Of a stretch of DNA of 64,000 nt, positions 40,421 to 48,916 are shown piece after piece. The notes below the pieces were generated by a model. It had not been told where the DNA came from and ran no database searches. It saw nothing but the letters and a program-made list of their open reading frames with translations. This stretch comes from Streptomonospora alba (GTDB taxonomy: Bacteria > Actinomycetota > Actinomycetes > Streptosporangiales > Streptosporangiaceae): positions 36,571 to 100,570 of the forward strand of contig NZ_JROO01000020.1 of assembly GCF_000826685.1 (NCBI RefSeq), written 5' to 3'. Each line of letters opens with the position of its first letter. The first letter of the stretch is position 1. The position numbers and the translations under genes are program-made.

Positions 40421-42970
40421 GTGAGTACCGAAAGACGACGGAATGCCGGTGGGCGCCGCCGGGCCTCTGGCCCGGCCGACGGCGCACGCGGCAACGGCGG
40501 CAGGCGCCGGGCCGGCGGCCCGGCGGCGGACGAACGCGCCGGTGATCGGCGCGGTTCGGGCAACGACGAGGCTGCCGGCTTCTGGGACGACGACCGCCCG
40601 CGGCGCAGCCGCGCCGAGGCGGCGGCCGGACCGGACGACGGCCGCAGGCGGCGTTCCCCCGAGCCCGCCAGGCAGGGCGGAAGCCGGCGGGCCGGAGCGG
40701 GAGGCGCACGCGCCGAACCCGGACCCGGGCGCCGGGCCGCACACGGAAGCGGAGGCGGCGGCCGCCGCAAGGCCTCGCGCGACGGGTTCGACGAGAACGA
40801 CGACCGCGGGCCCGTCAAGCGCTTCTTCGCCAAGGCGTGGAAGCCCGCGCTGGTGGTCTGTGCGCTGATGTTCGTCACCGGTGTCGCGGTCCTGGGCATC
40901 GCCTACGCGAAGACCCCCGACCCGCGCACCCTCGACCAGCAGGACGACGCGATCCTCGCGTCCACGAGCATCGCCTACGCCAACGGCGACGAAGCCGCGA
41001 CCACGGGCGAGATCAACCGCGTGCTGGTCAAGCGCGAGGACATCCCGCCGGAAGTGGTCAACGGTGTCCTCGCCGCAGAGCAGCGCAAGTTCTACGAAGA
41101 GCCGGGCATCTCGATCACCGGCACCATGCGCGCCGTGCTGAGCGGCGGCTCCGCCGGCGGCGGTTCCACCATCACCCAGCAGATGGCGCGCAACTACTAC
41201 GACACGCTGTCCCAGGAGCGCACCTACACCCGAAAGCTGCGCGAGATCCTGATCGCCATCAAGGCGGGCCAGGTCATGCACCCCGACGAGATCCTGGAGA
41301 AGTACCTCAACACGATCTACTTCGGCCGCCAGGCCTACGGGGTGCAGGCCGCCGCCCAGGCCTACTTCGGCAAGGACGTCCAGGACCTCAACGCCGCCGA
41401 GGGCGTCTACATCGGCTCCATCATCCAGATGCCCGGCAACTTCGAGAACCTCGAAGAGGGATCGGAGATGGACAAGTACCTCCGCGACCGCTGGGACTAC
41501 GCCCGGGACGGCCTCGTCGAGATGCACGAGAACAACCCGGAACTGGGCATGTCCAAGGCCGAGGCCGAGAAGCTGGAGTTCCCCGAGACGGTCGCCTACA
41601 ACCCCGGCCAGAACGTCACCAACCAAGAGGCCTACATCCGGCAGGCCGTGGTCAACGAACTGTCGCAGCGGTACGGGGTGGAGCCCGGGCAGGCGACCAC
41701 CGGCGGCTACTCGGTCGAGACCTCGCTCGACCCCAAGCTGATGAAGCAGGCCAGCAAGGCCTTCGGCCAGACCCTGCCCGACATGCCCGATGCGACGGTG
41801 CAGCACTTGGCCTCGGTCGAGCCGCAGACGGGCGAGATCAAGGCCTTCTACGGCGGTGAGGACTTCAGCTCCGACCCCAACAACTCCCTGCGCCTCGACG
41901 CGCAGGCCGGTTCGGCCTTCAAGCCCTACGTGCTGGCGACGGGTCTCGAGCAGGGGATCGGGCTGAAGAGCACCTTCAACGGCGACTCCCCGCAGGAGTT
42001 CCCCGGTATCGCCGAGCCGATCCAGAACGACAGCAACCGGTCCTATGGCGAGGTCAACCTCATCGAGTCGACCGCCAGCTCGATCAACACCGCGTTTGTG
42101 CAGCTGGCGATCGAGACCACGCCGCAGGCGGTCGTCCAAACCGCCGGCGACGCCGGTGTCAGCGACGACCAGTTCGAGACCGCGGACATGGGCCCCAACA
42201 TCGCTCTGGGCACCTACCGCGTCTCGGCCCTGGACCAGGCCGCCGGGTTCTCCACCTTCGCGAACGAAGGTGTGCACATGCCCCAGCACATGATCACCAA
42301 GGTGACCAACGCCGAAGGCGACGAACTCGAGCCCAAGGACAAGGCCAAGCTGGAGTCGGGCACCCGGGCGTTCAGCCAGGAGACCGCCGCCGACGCCACC
42401 TACGCGATGACCCAGGTCGTCGACGGCGGCGGCGGCGAATCGGCGGCGCTGCCGGACGGGCGCCCGGTGGCGGGCAAGACCGGTACCTCCAACAGCGCCA
42501 AGTCGGCGTGGTTCGTCGGCTACACCCCGCAGCTGGCCACGGCGGTGGGGCTGAGCCGCGACGACGGCGAGGCGCTTGTCATCCCCGGTGTGAACGACGT
42601 CTACGGCGGTACCACCTCCGCCAAGATCTGGAAGGCGTTCATGACCGAGGCGATGGACGGCAAGGACGTCCAGCAGTTCCCCGAACCCGTGTACTCGGGG
42701 TCCTCCGAACGCTACGGCCCCACGCCCACGCCCACGCCGAATCCGACCCCGACTCAGGAAGAGGAGCCGGAGCAGACGCAGGAGCCGGAGGAGAGCACGA
42801 CTCCGTCGATCCCCGACGAGACGCCGTCGGACACCGAGAGCCCGGAGTGCCGGCCCGAGGACTGGCCCTGCCTCCCCAACGACGAGTCGCCGACCGGCGA
42901 ACCGTCGACCGATCCCACTAATGAGGATGAGAATCCCCCCTTCGGCGGACTCGGCGGCGGCAACGGATAG
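40421..42970 (+). CDS. Class A penicillin-binding protein (bifunctional GT51/transpeptidase)
   Basis: Polymerises and cross-links peptidoglycan. 849 residues. The cytoplasmic N-terminus (~125 residues) is Arg/Gly/Ala-rich. One membrane helix follows (PALVVCALMFVTGVAVLGIA). The GT51 domain has its catalytic Glu at 220 (AAEQRKFYEEPG; relatives usually read EDxxF) and GGGSTITQQMARNYY. The transpeptidase domain has SAFK with Ser498, a following SIN triad, and KTGT from Lys686. The C-terminal ~100 residues are Pro/Glu/Thr-rich. The GTG at 40421 has GAGGA upstream. The GT87-like gene starts at the base after its stop codon. Confidence 0.93.
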   Translation: MSTERRRNAGGRRRASGPADGARGNGGRRRAGGPAADERAGDRRGSGNDEAAGFWDDDRPRRSRAEAAAGPDDGRRRRSPEPARQGGSRRAGAGGARAEPGPGRRAAHGSGGGGRRKASRDGFDENDDRGPVKRFFAKAWKPALVVCALMFVTGVAVLGIAYAKTPDPRTLDQQDDAILASTSIAYANGDEAATTGEINRVLVKREDIPPEVVNGVLAAEQRKFYEEPGISITGTMRAVLSGGSAGGGSTITQQMARNYYDTLSQERTYTRKLREILIAIKAGQVMHPDEILEKYLNTIYFGRQAYGVQAAAQAYFGKDVQDLNAAEGVYIGSIIQMPGNFENLEEGSEMDKYLRDRWDYARDGLVEMHENNPELGMSKAEAEKLEFPETVAYNPGQNVTNQEAYIRQAVVNELSQRYGVEPGQATTGGYSVETSLDPKLMKQASKAFGQTLPDMPDATVQHLASVEPQTGEIKAFYGGEDFSSDPNNSLRLDAQAGSAFKPYVLATGLEQGIGLKSTFNGDSPQEFPGIAEPIQNDSNRSYGEVNLIESTASSINTAFVQLAIETTPQAVVQTAGDAGVSDDQFETADMGPNIALGTYRVSALDQAAGFSTFANEGVHMPQHMITKVTNAEGDELEPKDKAKLESGTRAFSQETAADATYAMTQVVDGGGGESAALPDGRPVAGKTGTSNSAKSAWFVGYTPQLATAVGLSRDDGEALVIPGVNDVYGGTTSAKIWKAFMTEAMDGKDVQQFPEPVYSGSSERYGPTPTPTPNPTPTQEEEPEQTQEPEESTTPSIPDETPSDTESPECRPEDWPCLPNDESPTGEPSTDPTNEDENPPFGGLGGGNG

Positions 42971-44326
42971 ATGACAGCGACACCCGATGCGCGGGCCGGC
43001 GGCGTCGAAGCCGCCGGCCCGCGGTATATGTTCACCGGAAGCGGGCGAATCGGGCTCTGGCTGACAGCCCTGGGCGCAGTCGGCGCGGTACTGGCCTATC
43101 TCGCCAAGTGGCAGTGTCGCTTCGGCGGCGCGTGGATCGAGGGCGGCCAGTACACCTACGGCTGCTATAGCGACGTCTTCCCGCTGTACTACCGCGACGG
43201 GCTGGGCGAGGGCGCCGTGCCCTACCTCGACGTGGCTACCGAGTACCCGGTGCTGACCGGCGGGCTGATGTTCGCCATGGCGCGATCGGTCTCCTGGATG
43301 CCCGAAGGGCTCGGCCGCGCGTTCGCCTACTTCGACCTCACCGCCGCGGTGCTCGGCGTCTGCCTGATCGTCGCCGTGGTGGGCACCGGCTACATCGCCG
43401 GCCGCGGAGGCCTCGACGGTGACCGGGACCTCCGGCCGAGCGCCGCGCTGCTCGCCGGAGGATTCGTCGCCCTGGCGCCGGCCGCGGTGCTCACCGGTCT
43501 GATCAACTGGGATCTGCTGGCCGTCGCGCTCCTGGTGAGCGGACTGGTCTGCTACTCCCGCGGGCGGATGTGGGCGGCCGGTGCGCTGATCGGGCTGGCC
43601 ACGGCCGCGAAGTTCTACCCCTTCCTGCTGTTCGGCCCGCTATTCGTCCTCACGGTCCGCGAGCTGTGGCGCAAGGAGGGCGGCCCGCCGGCCGCCGACT
43701 TCCTGCGGGTGCTCGCCGGAGCCGCGGCGGCCTGGGCCGCGGTGAACCTTCCCGTCTACCTCGCGGCGCCGCACAACTGGGCGACCTTCTTCCGCTTCAG
43801 CCAGGAGCGCGGCACCGACTGGGGCTCGGTCTACTACGCCCTGGGCGGCTACGGCCTGTTCGACTCCGGCGACCTGGACCTGGTCAACGCCACGGGCACG
43901 GGCACGCTGGTGCTCGCCTGCGCGGCGATCGCGCTGCTGGGCCTGCTGGCCCGCCGGCGGCCGCCGCTTGAGCAGCTGGTGTTCCTGGTGGTGGCCGCGT
44001 TCCTGATGACCAACAAGGTGTGGTCGCCGCAGTTCGTGCTGTGGCTGGTCCCGCTGGCCGCCCTGGCCTGGCCGCGAACGGTCCGGCCCGGCGTCGCCGC
44101 AGCGGTGTTCGTCCTGTGGCAGGCGGCAGAGGTCTGCTACTTCCTCGGGATCTGGCAGCACCTGCTGTACGTCTCGCACGAGGGCGACCCGTCGTCGGCC
44201 GGGCCCTCGGAGGGCCTGCCGTTCGAGGGGTATGCGCTGGTGCTGCTGGGCCGCTTCGGCGCCGTCGCGGCGCTGTGCGCGCTGACGGTTGTGGACTGCC
44301 TGCGGACGGGCCGTCGACGGCCTTGA
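42971..44326 (+). CDS. GT87/DUF2029-like polytopic membrane glycosyltransferase
   Basis: 451 residues with roughly ten membrane helices. The first loop contains Asp/Glu-rich and aromatic stretches (YSDVFPLYYRDGLGEGAVPY, then LDVATEYPVLTG), as in GT87 polyprenol-phosphate-mannose-dependent mannosyltransferases. A LATAAKFYPFLLFGP segment is also typical of the group. The acceptor is unknown. It starts directly after the PBP stop, which argues for coupled translation and a cell-wall role. The rpsF cluster begins 90 bases downstream. Confidence 0.8.
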   Translation: MTATPDARAGGVEAAGPRYMFTGSGRIGLWLTALGAVGAVLAYLAKWQCRFGGAWIEGGQYTYGCYSDVFPLYYRDGLGEGAVPYLDVATEYPVLTGGLMFAMARSVSWMPEGLGRAFAYFDLTAAVLGVCLIVAVVGTGYIAGRGGLDGDRDLRPSAALLAGGFVALAPAAVLTGLINWDLLAVALLVSGLVCYSRGRMWAAGALIGLATAAKFYPFLLFGPLFVLTVRELWRKEGGPPAADFLRVLAGAAAAWAAVNLPVYLAAPHNWATFFRFSQERGTDWGSVYYALGGYGLFDSGDLDLVNATGTGTLVLACAAIALLGLLARRRPPLEQLVFLVVAAFLMTNKVWSPQFVLWLVPLAALAWPRTVRPGVAAAVFVLWQAAEVCYFLGIWQHLLYVSHEGDPSSAGPSEGLPFEGYALVLLGRFGAVAALCALTVVDCLRTGRRRP

Positions 44327-44416
44327 CTCCTGGTAACCTTGGCTCCCGTCTGGCTCATTGCCCTCCTGCCATGGAGAGACCATGGCCGCAACAGTCCAGA
44401 GGAGGTACGAACGCCC

Positions 44417-44707
44417 ATGCGTCGTTACGAAGTTATGGTCATCCTCGACCCCAGCCTCGACGAGCGTACGGTTTCCCCGTCGCTGGAGCAGTTCCTGGGA
44501 GTCGTCCGCAACGACGGCGGCACCGTCGAGAAGGTCGACGTCTGGGGGAAGCGCCGTCTTTCCTACGACATCGCCAAGAACTCCGACGGCATCTACGCGG
44601 TGATCGACCTTACGGCCGAGCCCGCAACCGTCAAGGAGCTCGACCGCCAGCTCGGCCTCACCGAGTCCGTCCTGCGCACGAAGGTCCTGCGGCCCGCAGC
44701 GCACTAG
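44417..44707 (+). CDS. rpsF: 30S ribosomal protein S6
   Basis: 96 residues from ATG 44417: [20 protein letters not shown], then [25 protein letters not shown] is about twelve bases upstream. S6 pairs with S18 on the 30S platform. This gene begins the conserved rpsF–ssb–rpsR–rplI cluster. A longer in-frame reading from 44339 lacks family similarity. Confidence 0.96.
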   Translation: MRRYEVMVILDPSLDERTVSPSLEQFLGVVRNDGGTVEKVDVWGKRRLSYDIAKNSDGIYAVIDLTAEPATVKELDRQLGLTESVLRTKVLRPAAH

Positions 44708-44799
44708 GGACCCAGCCGCATACCGCGGCCACCGGCGCCCACCGCTCGGCGTTCTTTCGTCCGCACGCCTGATCCGTCTACACCAACCGGAGCCGATCC

Positions 44800-45348
44800 A
44801 TGGCAGGCGAAACCCAGATCACGCTCGTCGGCAATCTCGTCGACGACCCGGAGCTGCGATTCACCCCCAGCGGTGCCGCGGTCGCCAACTTCCGCGTCGC
44901 CTCGACACCGCGCATCTTCGACCGGCAGGCCGGCGAGTGGCGCGACGGCGAGTCGATGTTCCTCACCTGCTCCGTGTGGCGGCAGTACGCGGAGAACGTC
45001 GCCGAGACCCTGCAGCGCGGCATGCGTGTCATCGTGCAGGGCAGGCTCAAGCAGCGCTCCTTCGAGACGAAGGAGGGCGAGAAGCGCACCGTCTTCGAGA
45101 TCGACGTCGACGAGGTCGGCCCTGCGCTGCGCAGCGCCACCGCCAAGGTGACCAAGGTGCAGCGCCAGGGCGGCCAAGGCGGCGGTTTCGGCGGTGGCGG
45201 TGGCGGTTTCGGCGGCCAGCAGGGCGGCGGAGGCTACGGCAACCAGGGGGGCGGCTTCGGCGGTTCCCAGGGCGGCCGCTCCGGCCCTCCGGCCGAGGAC
45301 CCCTGGTCCACCGGCGGCGGAGGCTTCTCCGACGAGCCTCCGTTCTAG
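44800..45348 (+). CDS. ssb: Single-stranded DNA-binding protein
   Basis: 182 residues. The OB fold is the first ~115: [20 protein letters not shown], then [20 protein letters not shown] and [21 protein letters not shown] Gly-rich disordered linker ([20 protein letters not shown]) follows. The acidic tip DEPPF, the protein-interaction hook of SSB, ends the protein. The position inside the S6–S18 operon is typical. Confidence 0.96.
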   Translation: MAGETQITLVGNLVDDPELRFTPSGAAVANFRVASTPRIFDRQAGEWRDGESMFLTCSVWRQYAENVAETLQRGMRVIVQGRLKQRSFETKEGEKRTVFEIDVDEVGPALRSATAKVTKVQRQGGQGGGFGGGGGGFGGQQGGGGYGNQGGGFGGSQGGRSGPPAEDPWSTGGGGFSDEPPF

Positions 45349-45457
45349 GCCGCGGTTGTGAACCACGCGGGCGCATCCGGCCCTCGGCCGCGGCGTCCGC
45401 AATCTGTCCGATTGACCATCCCCGGGGTATCCGGGGCTCTTGCAAAGGAGCACCACG

Positions 45458-45694
45458 ATGGCGAAGCCGGCAGCGCGCAAGCCCAAGAAGAAGGTTTGCC
45501 TGTTCTGTCAGGAAAAGCTGACCTACATCGACTACAAAGACACCACGCTGCTGCGGAAGTTCATCTCCGACCGGGGCAAGATCCGTGCCCGTCGGGTGAC
45601 CGGCAACTGCACGCAGCACCAGCGCGACGTCGCCACGGCGATCAAGAACGCCCGCGAGATGGCGCTGCTGCCCTACACCAGCACCGCTCGCTAA
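45458..45694 (+). CDS. rpsR: 30S ribosomal protein S18
   Basis: 78 residues from ATG 45458, with AAAGGAG seven bases upstream. It has a basic N-terminus, then [20 protein letters not shown], then [20 protein letters not shown]. The CxxC and the later Cys/His pair indicate the zinc-binding (C+) form. It lies between ssb and rplI. Confidence 0.95.
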   Translation: MAKPAARKPKKKVCLFCQEKLTYIDYKDTTLLRKFISDRGKIRARRVTGNCTQHQRDVATAIKNAREMALLPYTSTAR

Positions 45695-45719
45695 CGGGGA
45701 ATCCGAGGGAGGTTTTGTC

Positions 45720-46166
45720 GTGAAGCTGATTCTGACCCAAGAGGTCACCGGCCTCGGCGCCCCGGGCGACGTCGTCGAGGTGAAGGACGGTTACGGCCGC
45801 AACTACCTGCTGCCCCGCGGTTTCGCCATGCGGTGGACCCGCGGCGGGCAGAAGCAGATCGACTCGATCCGCCGCGCCCGGCAGGCTCGGGAGATCCGCA
45901 GCGTGGAGGACGCTCAGCAGATCGCCGAGCGTCTGAACTCGATGCGCGTGAAGCTGAACCAGCGCGCCGGCGATGGCGGTCGGCTGTTCGGCTCCGTCAC
46001 CGCCAACGACGTCGCCGAGGCCGTGAAGACGGCCGGCGGCCCGGAGGTCGACAAGCGCCGGATCGAGATCCGCAACCCGATCAAGTCGGTGGGCGACCAC
46101 AAGGTGCAGGTCCGTCTGCACCCTGAGGTCAGCGCCACCATCGCGGTCCAGGTCATCGGCGTCTGA
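45720..46166 (+). CDS. rplI: 50S ribosomal protein L9
   Basis: 148 residues from GTG 45720. It opens [20 protein letters not shown], followed by [20 protein letters not shown], the L9 N-terminal RNA-binding domain, then the long connecting helix and the C-terminal domain. It ends the ribosomal cluster and a strong terminator follows. Confidence 0.97.
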   Translation: MKLILTQEVTGLGAPGDVVEVKDGYGRNYLLPRGFAMRWTRGGQKQIDSIRRARQAREIRSVEDAQQIAERLNSMRVKLNQRAGDGGRLFGSVTANDVAEAVKTAGGPEVDKRRIEIRNPIKSVGDHKVQVRLHPEVSATIAVQVIGV

Positions 46167-46184
46167 CCGTAGGCCACGGGCTTC

Positions 46185-46220
46185 AGGGCCCCGGTTCCCG
46201 TGCGGAACCGGGGCCCTTTT
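46185..46220 (+). terminator. Rho-independent terminator after rplI
   Basis: AGGGCCCCGGTTCC pairs perfectly with GGAACCGGGGCCCT over 14 bases with a five-base loop, ending in TTTT. Confidence 0.93.
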
Positions 46221-46347
46221 CGTGCGTCCGGCCGGTGTGGCGGGTGACGTCGGCGCGACACGCCAGAACCCTAGGTGACTGATTAACGACATACCGTGAC
46301 TTATCTTGTCCGGTGGGGCCGCGTCTCCACGGGAAGGGTGAGGCCGT

Positions 46348-47169
46348 ATGTCCAGTAAGGATGCGGAGAGAACCGACACCGGCGTCGCGCGCCGCACGGT
46401 GCTGCACACCGCCGCCATGGCGGCCGGGGGAGTGCTACTCGGCGGAGCGATCGACCTGGCCGCGGCGGACGAGGCCGTTGCGGGGGTGCGGCCGCGGATC
46501 TACCACCGCGGCGAGTGGAACGCCAGGAAACCCAAGAGCTGGGCCGTGGTGCGCTCGGCCCCGCCCGATCGGATCGTCGTGCACCACACCGCCACGGGCA
46601 ACAGCTCCGCCCGCTCCAGAGACCACGCGTTCCGGCTGTCGAGGTCCATACAGAACTACCACATGGACAGCAACGGCTGGGCCGACATGGGCCAGCACCT
46701 CACGATCAGCCGGGGCGGCCACATCATGGAGGGCCGCAACAGGTCGCTGAAGGCGATCAGCACCGACGACCACGTGGTCGGCGCGCACACGGCCAACCAC
46801 AACTCGCACACGATCGGCATCGAGAACGAGGGCTCCTACATGTCGGCGACGCCGCCGCGGGACCTGATGACCGCCCTCGTCGAGACCTGTGCGTGGCTCT
46901 GCCTGGCCTACGGGCTCGACCCGGCGAAGGCGATCGTGGGCCACCGCGATTTCAACCCCACCAGCTGCCCGGGCGACAAGCTCTACGGCATGCTGCCGGG
47001 ACTGCGCAGAGACGTCCGATCGCGGCTGCGGACCCTGCAGGCGCGGGTCGTACTGCGCGACGAATCGGCGATGCCCGAGGAGCACCGGCCCACCTATCCC
47101 GACGTCCCCTCCGGCGAGCGTCGGGCGCCGTTCTACCACGGTCCCGCCGTGGGGCCCGAAGAGGCCTGA
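46348..47169 (+). CDS. Tat-exported N-acetylmuramoyl-L-alanine amidase (amidase_2/PGRP)
   Basis: Cleaves the bond between muramic acid and the stem peptide. 273 residues. The N-terminus has a twin-arginine signal (ARRTVLHTAAMAAGGVLLGG). The catalytic domain has zinc-ligand His in DRIVVHHTATGNSS, a second ligand region in GHRDFNPTSCPGDKLY, and Tyr/Glu-containing IGIENEGSYMS. The C-terminal ~50 residues have no recognised fold. The gene stands alone after the rplI terminator. The short linker and export signal suggest a secreted rather than anchored enzyme. Confidence 0.88.
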   Translation: MSSKDAERTDTGVARRTVLHTAAMAAGGVLLGGAIDLAAADEAVAGVRPRIYHRGEWNARKPKSWAVVRSAPPDRIVVHHTATGNSSARSRDHAFRLSRSIQNYHMDSNGWADMGQHLTISRGGHIMEGRNRSLKAISTDDHVVGAHTANHNSHTIGIENEGSYMSATPPRDLMTALVETCAWLCLAYGLDPAKAIVGHRDFNPTSCPGDKLYGMLPGLRRDVRSRLRTLQARVVLRDESAMPEEHRPTYPDVPSGERRAPFYHGPAVGPEEA

Positions 47170-47177
47170 GGAAGGTA

Positions 47178-47218
47178 CCTGAGGGCTGCGGGTCCCGCGG
47201 GGGCCGCAGCGGACCCGC
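47178..47218. terminator. Possible terminator between amidase and MATE genes
   Basis: GCGGGTCC (47188) pairs with GGACCCGC (47211) around a GC-rich loop between two convergent genes. There is no T run. Confidence 0.35.
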
Positions 47219-47227
47219 GGGCAGCGG

Positions 47228-48580
47228 TCAGGGTCGCGCAGACCCGACCACCAGCCACGCGTCGCCGCGGGCCCGCAGCCCCAGCGTCACTCCGCGGGCG
47301 GCCATCCACACGGCGAAGGCGCACCACAGTGCCACCAGGCCGGGGTCGGAGTCTCCGGAGAAGCCGTAGCGGACCGCCGCGGCGCAGGGCAGGAACACCA
47401 CCATCGTCCAGAAGCTCGCCCACGCCAGGTAGCGCTGATCGCCGGCGCCCATCAGGATGCCGTCGAGCACCATCACGACGCCGCTCAAGGGCTGCATGAG
47501 CGCGACCACCACGAGGGCGCCGAGCAGCAGGCGGTGCACCTGCGGGTCGTCGGTGAACAGCAGGGGCGCCCACGGCCGTACCGCGAACACCAGCAGCATG
47601 AACAGCAGGCCGGCGAGCACCCCCCATTCGACCATGCGGCGGGTGGCGGCGCGGGCGCCGGCGGCGTCGGAGGCGCCCAGGTAGCGGCCGATGATGGCCT
47701 GTCCGGCGATCGCGACGGCGTCCATGGCGAAGACCAGCAACGACCAGATCTGCGTGGCGACCTGGTGTGCGGCGATCTCGGGATCGCCCAGGCGGGCGGC
47801 GACCGCGGTGCACACGATCAGCACGACGCGCAGCGACACGGTGCGCACGAACAGCGCGGCCCCGGCGCCGACGGCCGCGCGCAGGCCTTCGGTGCTGGGA
47901 GCGGGTGACACGCCGCGGCGGCGCGCGGCGCGCAGCACCACGGCGACGTAGACGGCGGCGCCGGCGCTCTGCGCGGCGACGGTGGCCCAGGCCGAGCCCG
48001 CGATCCCCCAGTCCAGTGCGAGCACCAGCAGGGCCGCCAGCCCGATGTTGGCGAGGTTGGTTCCCACCGCGACCGCCAGCGGGGTCGTGGCGTCCTGCAG
48101 CCCGCGCAGCACGCCGGTGCCGGCCATGATGATCAACAGGGCGGGTGTGCTGAGCAGGCTGATGCGCAGGTAGGTCAGCGCGTGCGGGGCGACCTCGGGC
48201 GAGGCGCCCAGGGCATCCACCAGCCACGGCGCGGCCGGGTAGCCGAGCGCGAGGATGGCCGCACCGATGATCAGCGCCAGCCACAGCCCGTCGATGCCGC
48301 TGCGCAGCCCGGCGGCGGCCTCTCCGGCGCCGAAGCGGCGGGCCACGGCCGATGTGGTGCCGTAGGCCAGGAAGATGCACAGGTTGGCCAGCGTCATCAG
48401 CACCTGTCCGGCCACGCCCAGGCCGCCCAGCGGCGCCGTGCCCAGGGTGCCCACGATGGCGGTGTCGCTGAGCAGGAACAGCGGCTCGGACACCAGTGCG
48501 AAGAAGGTTGGTACGGCCAGCCGGAAGATCTCGCGGTCGTGCGCGTGGCGGAAGGGCGGCGCGGAGAGGAATGCGGGCAT
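47228..48580 (-). CDS. MATE-family efflux protein (DinF-like)
   Basis: 450 residues, twelve predicted helices in two related halves. It opens with HDREIFRLAVPTFFALVSEP and LFLLSDTAIVGTLGTAPLGG, the MatE signature, and the second half has the parallel EIAAHQVATQIWSLLVFAMD with AIAGQAIIGRYLGA. It probably exports drugs or metabolites by Na+ or H+ antiport. The substrate is unknown. It diverges from dnaB, and their shared upstream region carries DnaA-box-like sequences. Confidence 0.88.
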   Translation of the reverse strand: MPAFLSAPPFRHAHDREIFRLAVPTFFALVSEPLFLLSDTAIVGTLGTAPLGGLGVAGQVLMTLANLCIFLAYGTTSAVARRFGAGEAAAGLRSGIDGLWLALIIGAAILALGYPAAPWLVDALGASPEVAPHALTYLRISLLSTPALLIIMAGTGVLRGLQDATTPLAVAVGTNLANIGLAALLVLALDWGIAGSAWATVAAQSAGAAVYVAVVLRAARRRGVSPAPSTEGLRAAVGAGAALFVRTVSLRVVLIVCTAVAARLGDPEIAAHQVATQIWSLLVFAMDAVAIAGQAIIGRYLGASDAAGARAATRRMVEWGVLAGLLFMLLVFAVRPWAPLLFTDDPQVHRLLLGALVVVALMQPLSGVVMVLDGILMGAGDQRYLAWASFWTMVVFLPCAAAVRYGFSGDSDPGLVALWCAFAVWMAARGVTLGLRARGDAWLVVGSARP

Positions 48581-48626
48581 GTCCTTGCGACCTTAGCGGA
48601 CAGGTGTTCGACTGACTGGGCGGGGG

Positions 48627-48829
48627 TTGTCCACCACTACCGGGAGAGCCTGTGGATAACTTGTGGACAGAGACTGGAGAAATTTCTTTCACGCACAGCC
48701 GGTGCACAAGGTATTCGCTGGTCATAGACGATATCGACACACTCGGGCGAAGTTATCCACAGGCGGTGTGCACAAGCTATCCGCAGGATCACCCCAGTCG
48801 TCCACAGGATCTCCCCAAGCGTGTCCACA
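48627..48829. promoter_or_regulatory. DnaA-box cluster upstream of dnaB
   Basis: In ~200 bases: TTGTCCACC at 48627, TGTGGATAA at 48651, TGTGGACAG at 48662, TTATCCACA at 48753, CTATCCGCA at 48777, TCGTCCACA at 48798 and GTGTCCACA at 48821. The two strict matches are at 48651 and 48753. It fills most of the 336-base divergent gap between the MATE gene and dnaB. Confidence 0.75.
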
Positions 48830-48916
48830 AGCTGCTTTGCGCTGCGGGTCCCGCAGTAGCGAGAATCCAAGCTCGGGCATGCACGTCATGCCGATCGTGA
48901 AGCAGGGGGAATCCAC

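Noticed and set aside
40205..42289. 694-codon minus-strand frame across the PBP gene
   Set aside because: Antisense shadow of a gene with intact GT51 and transpeptidase motifs.
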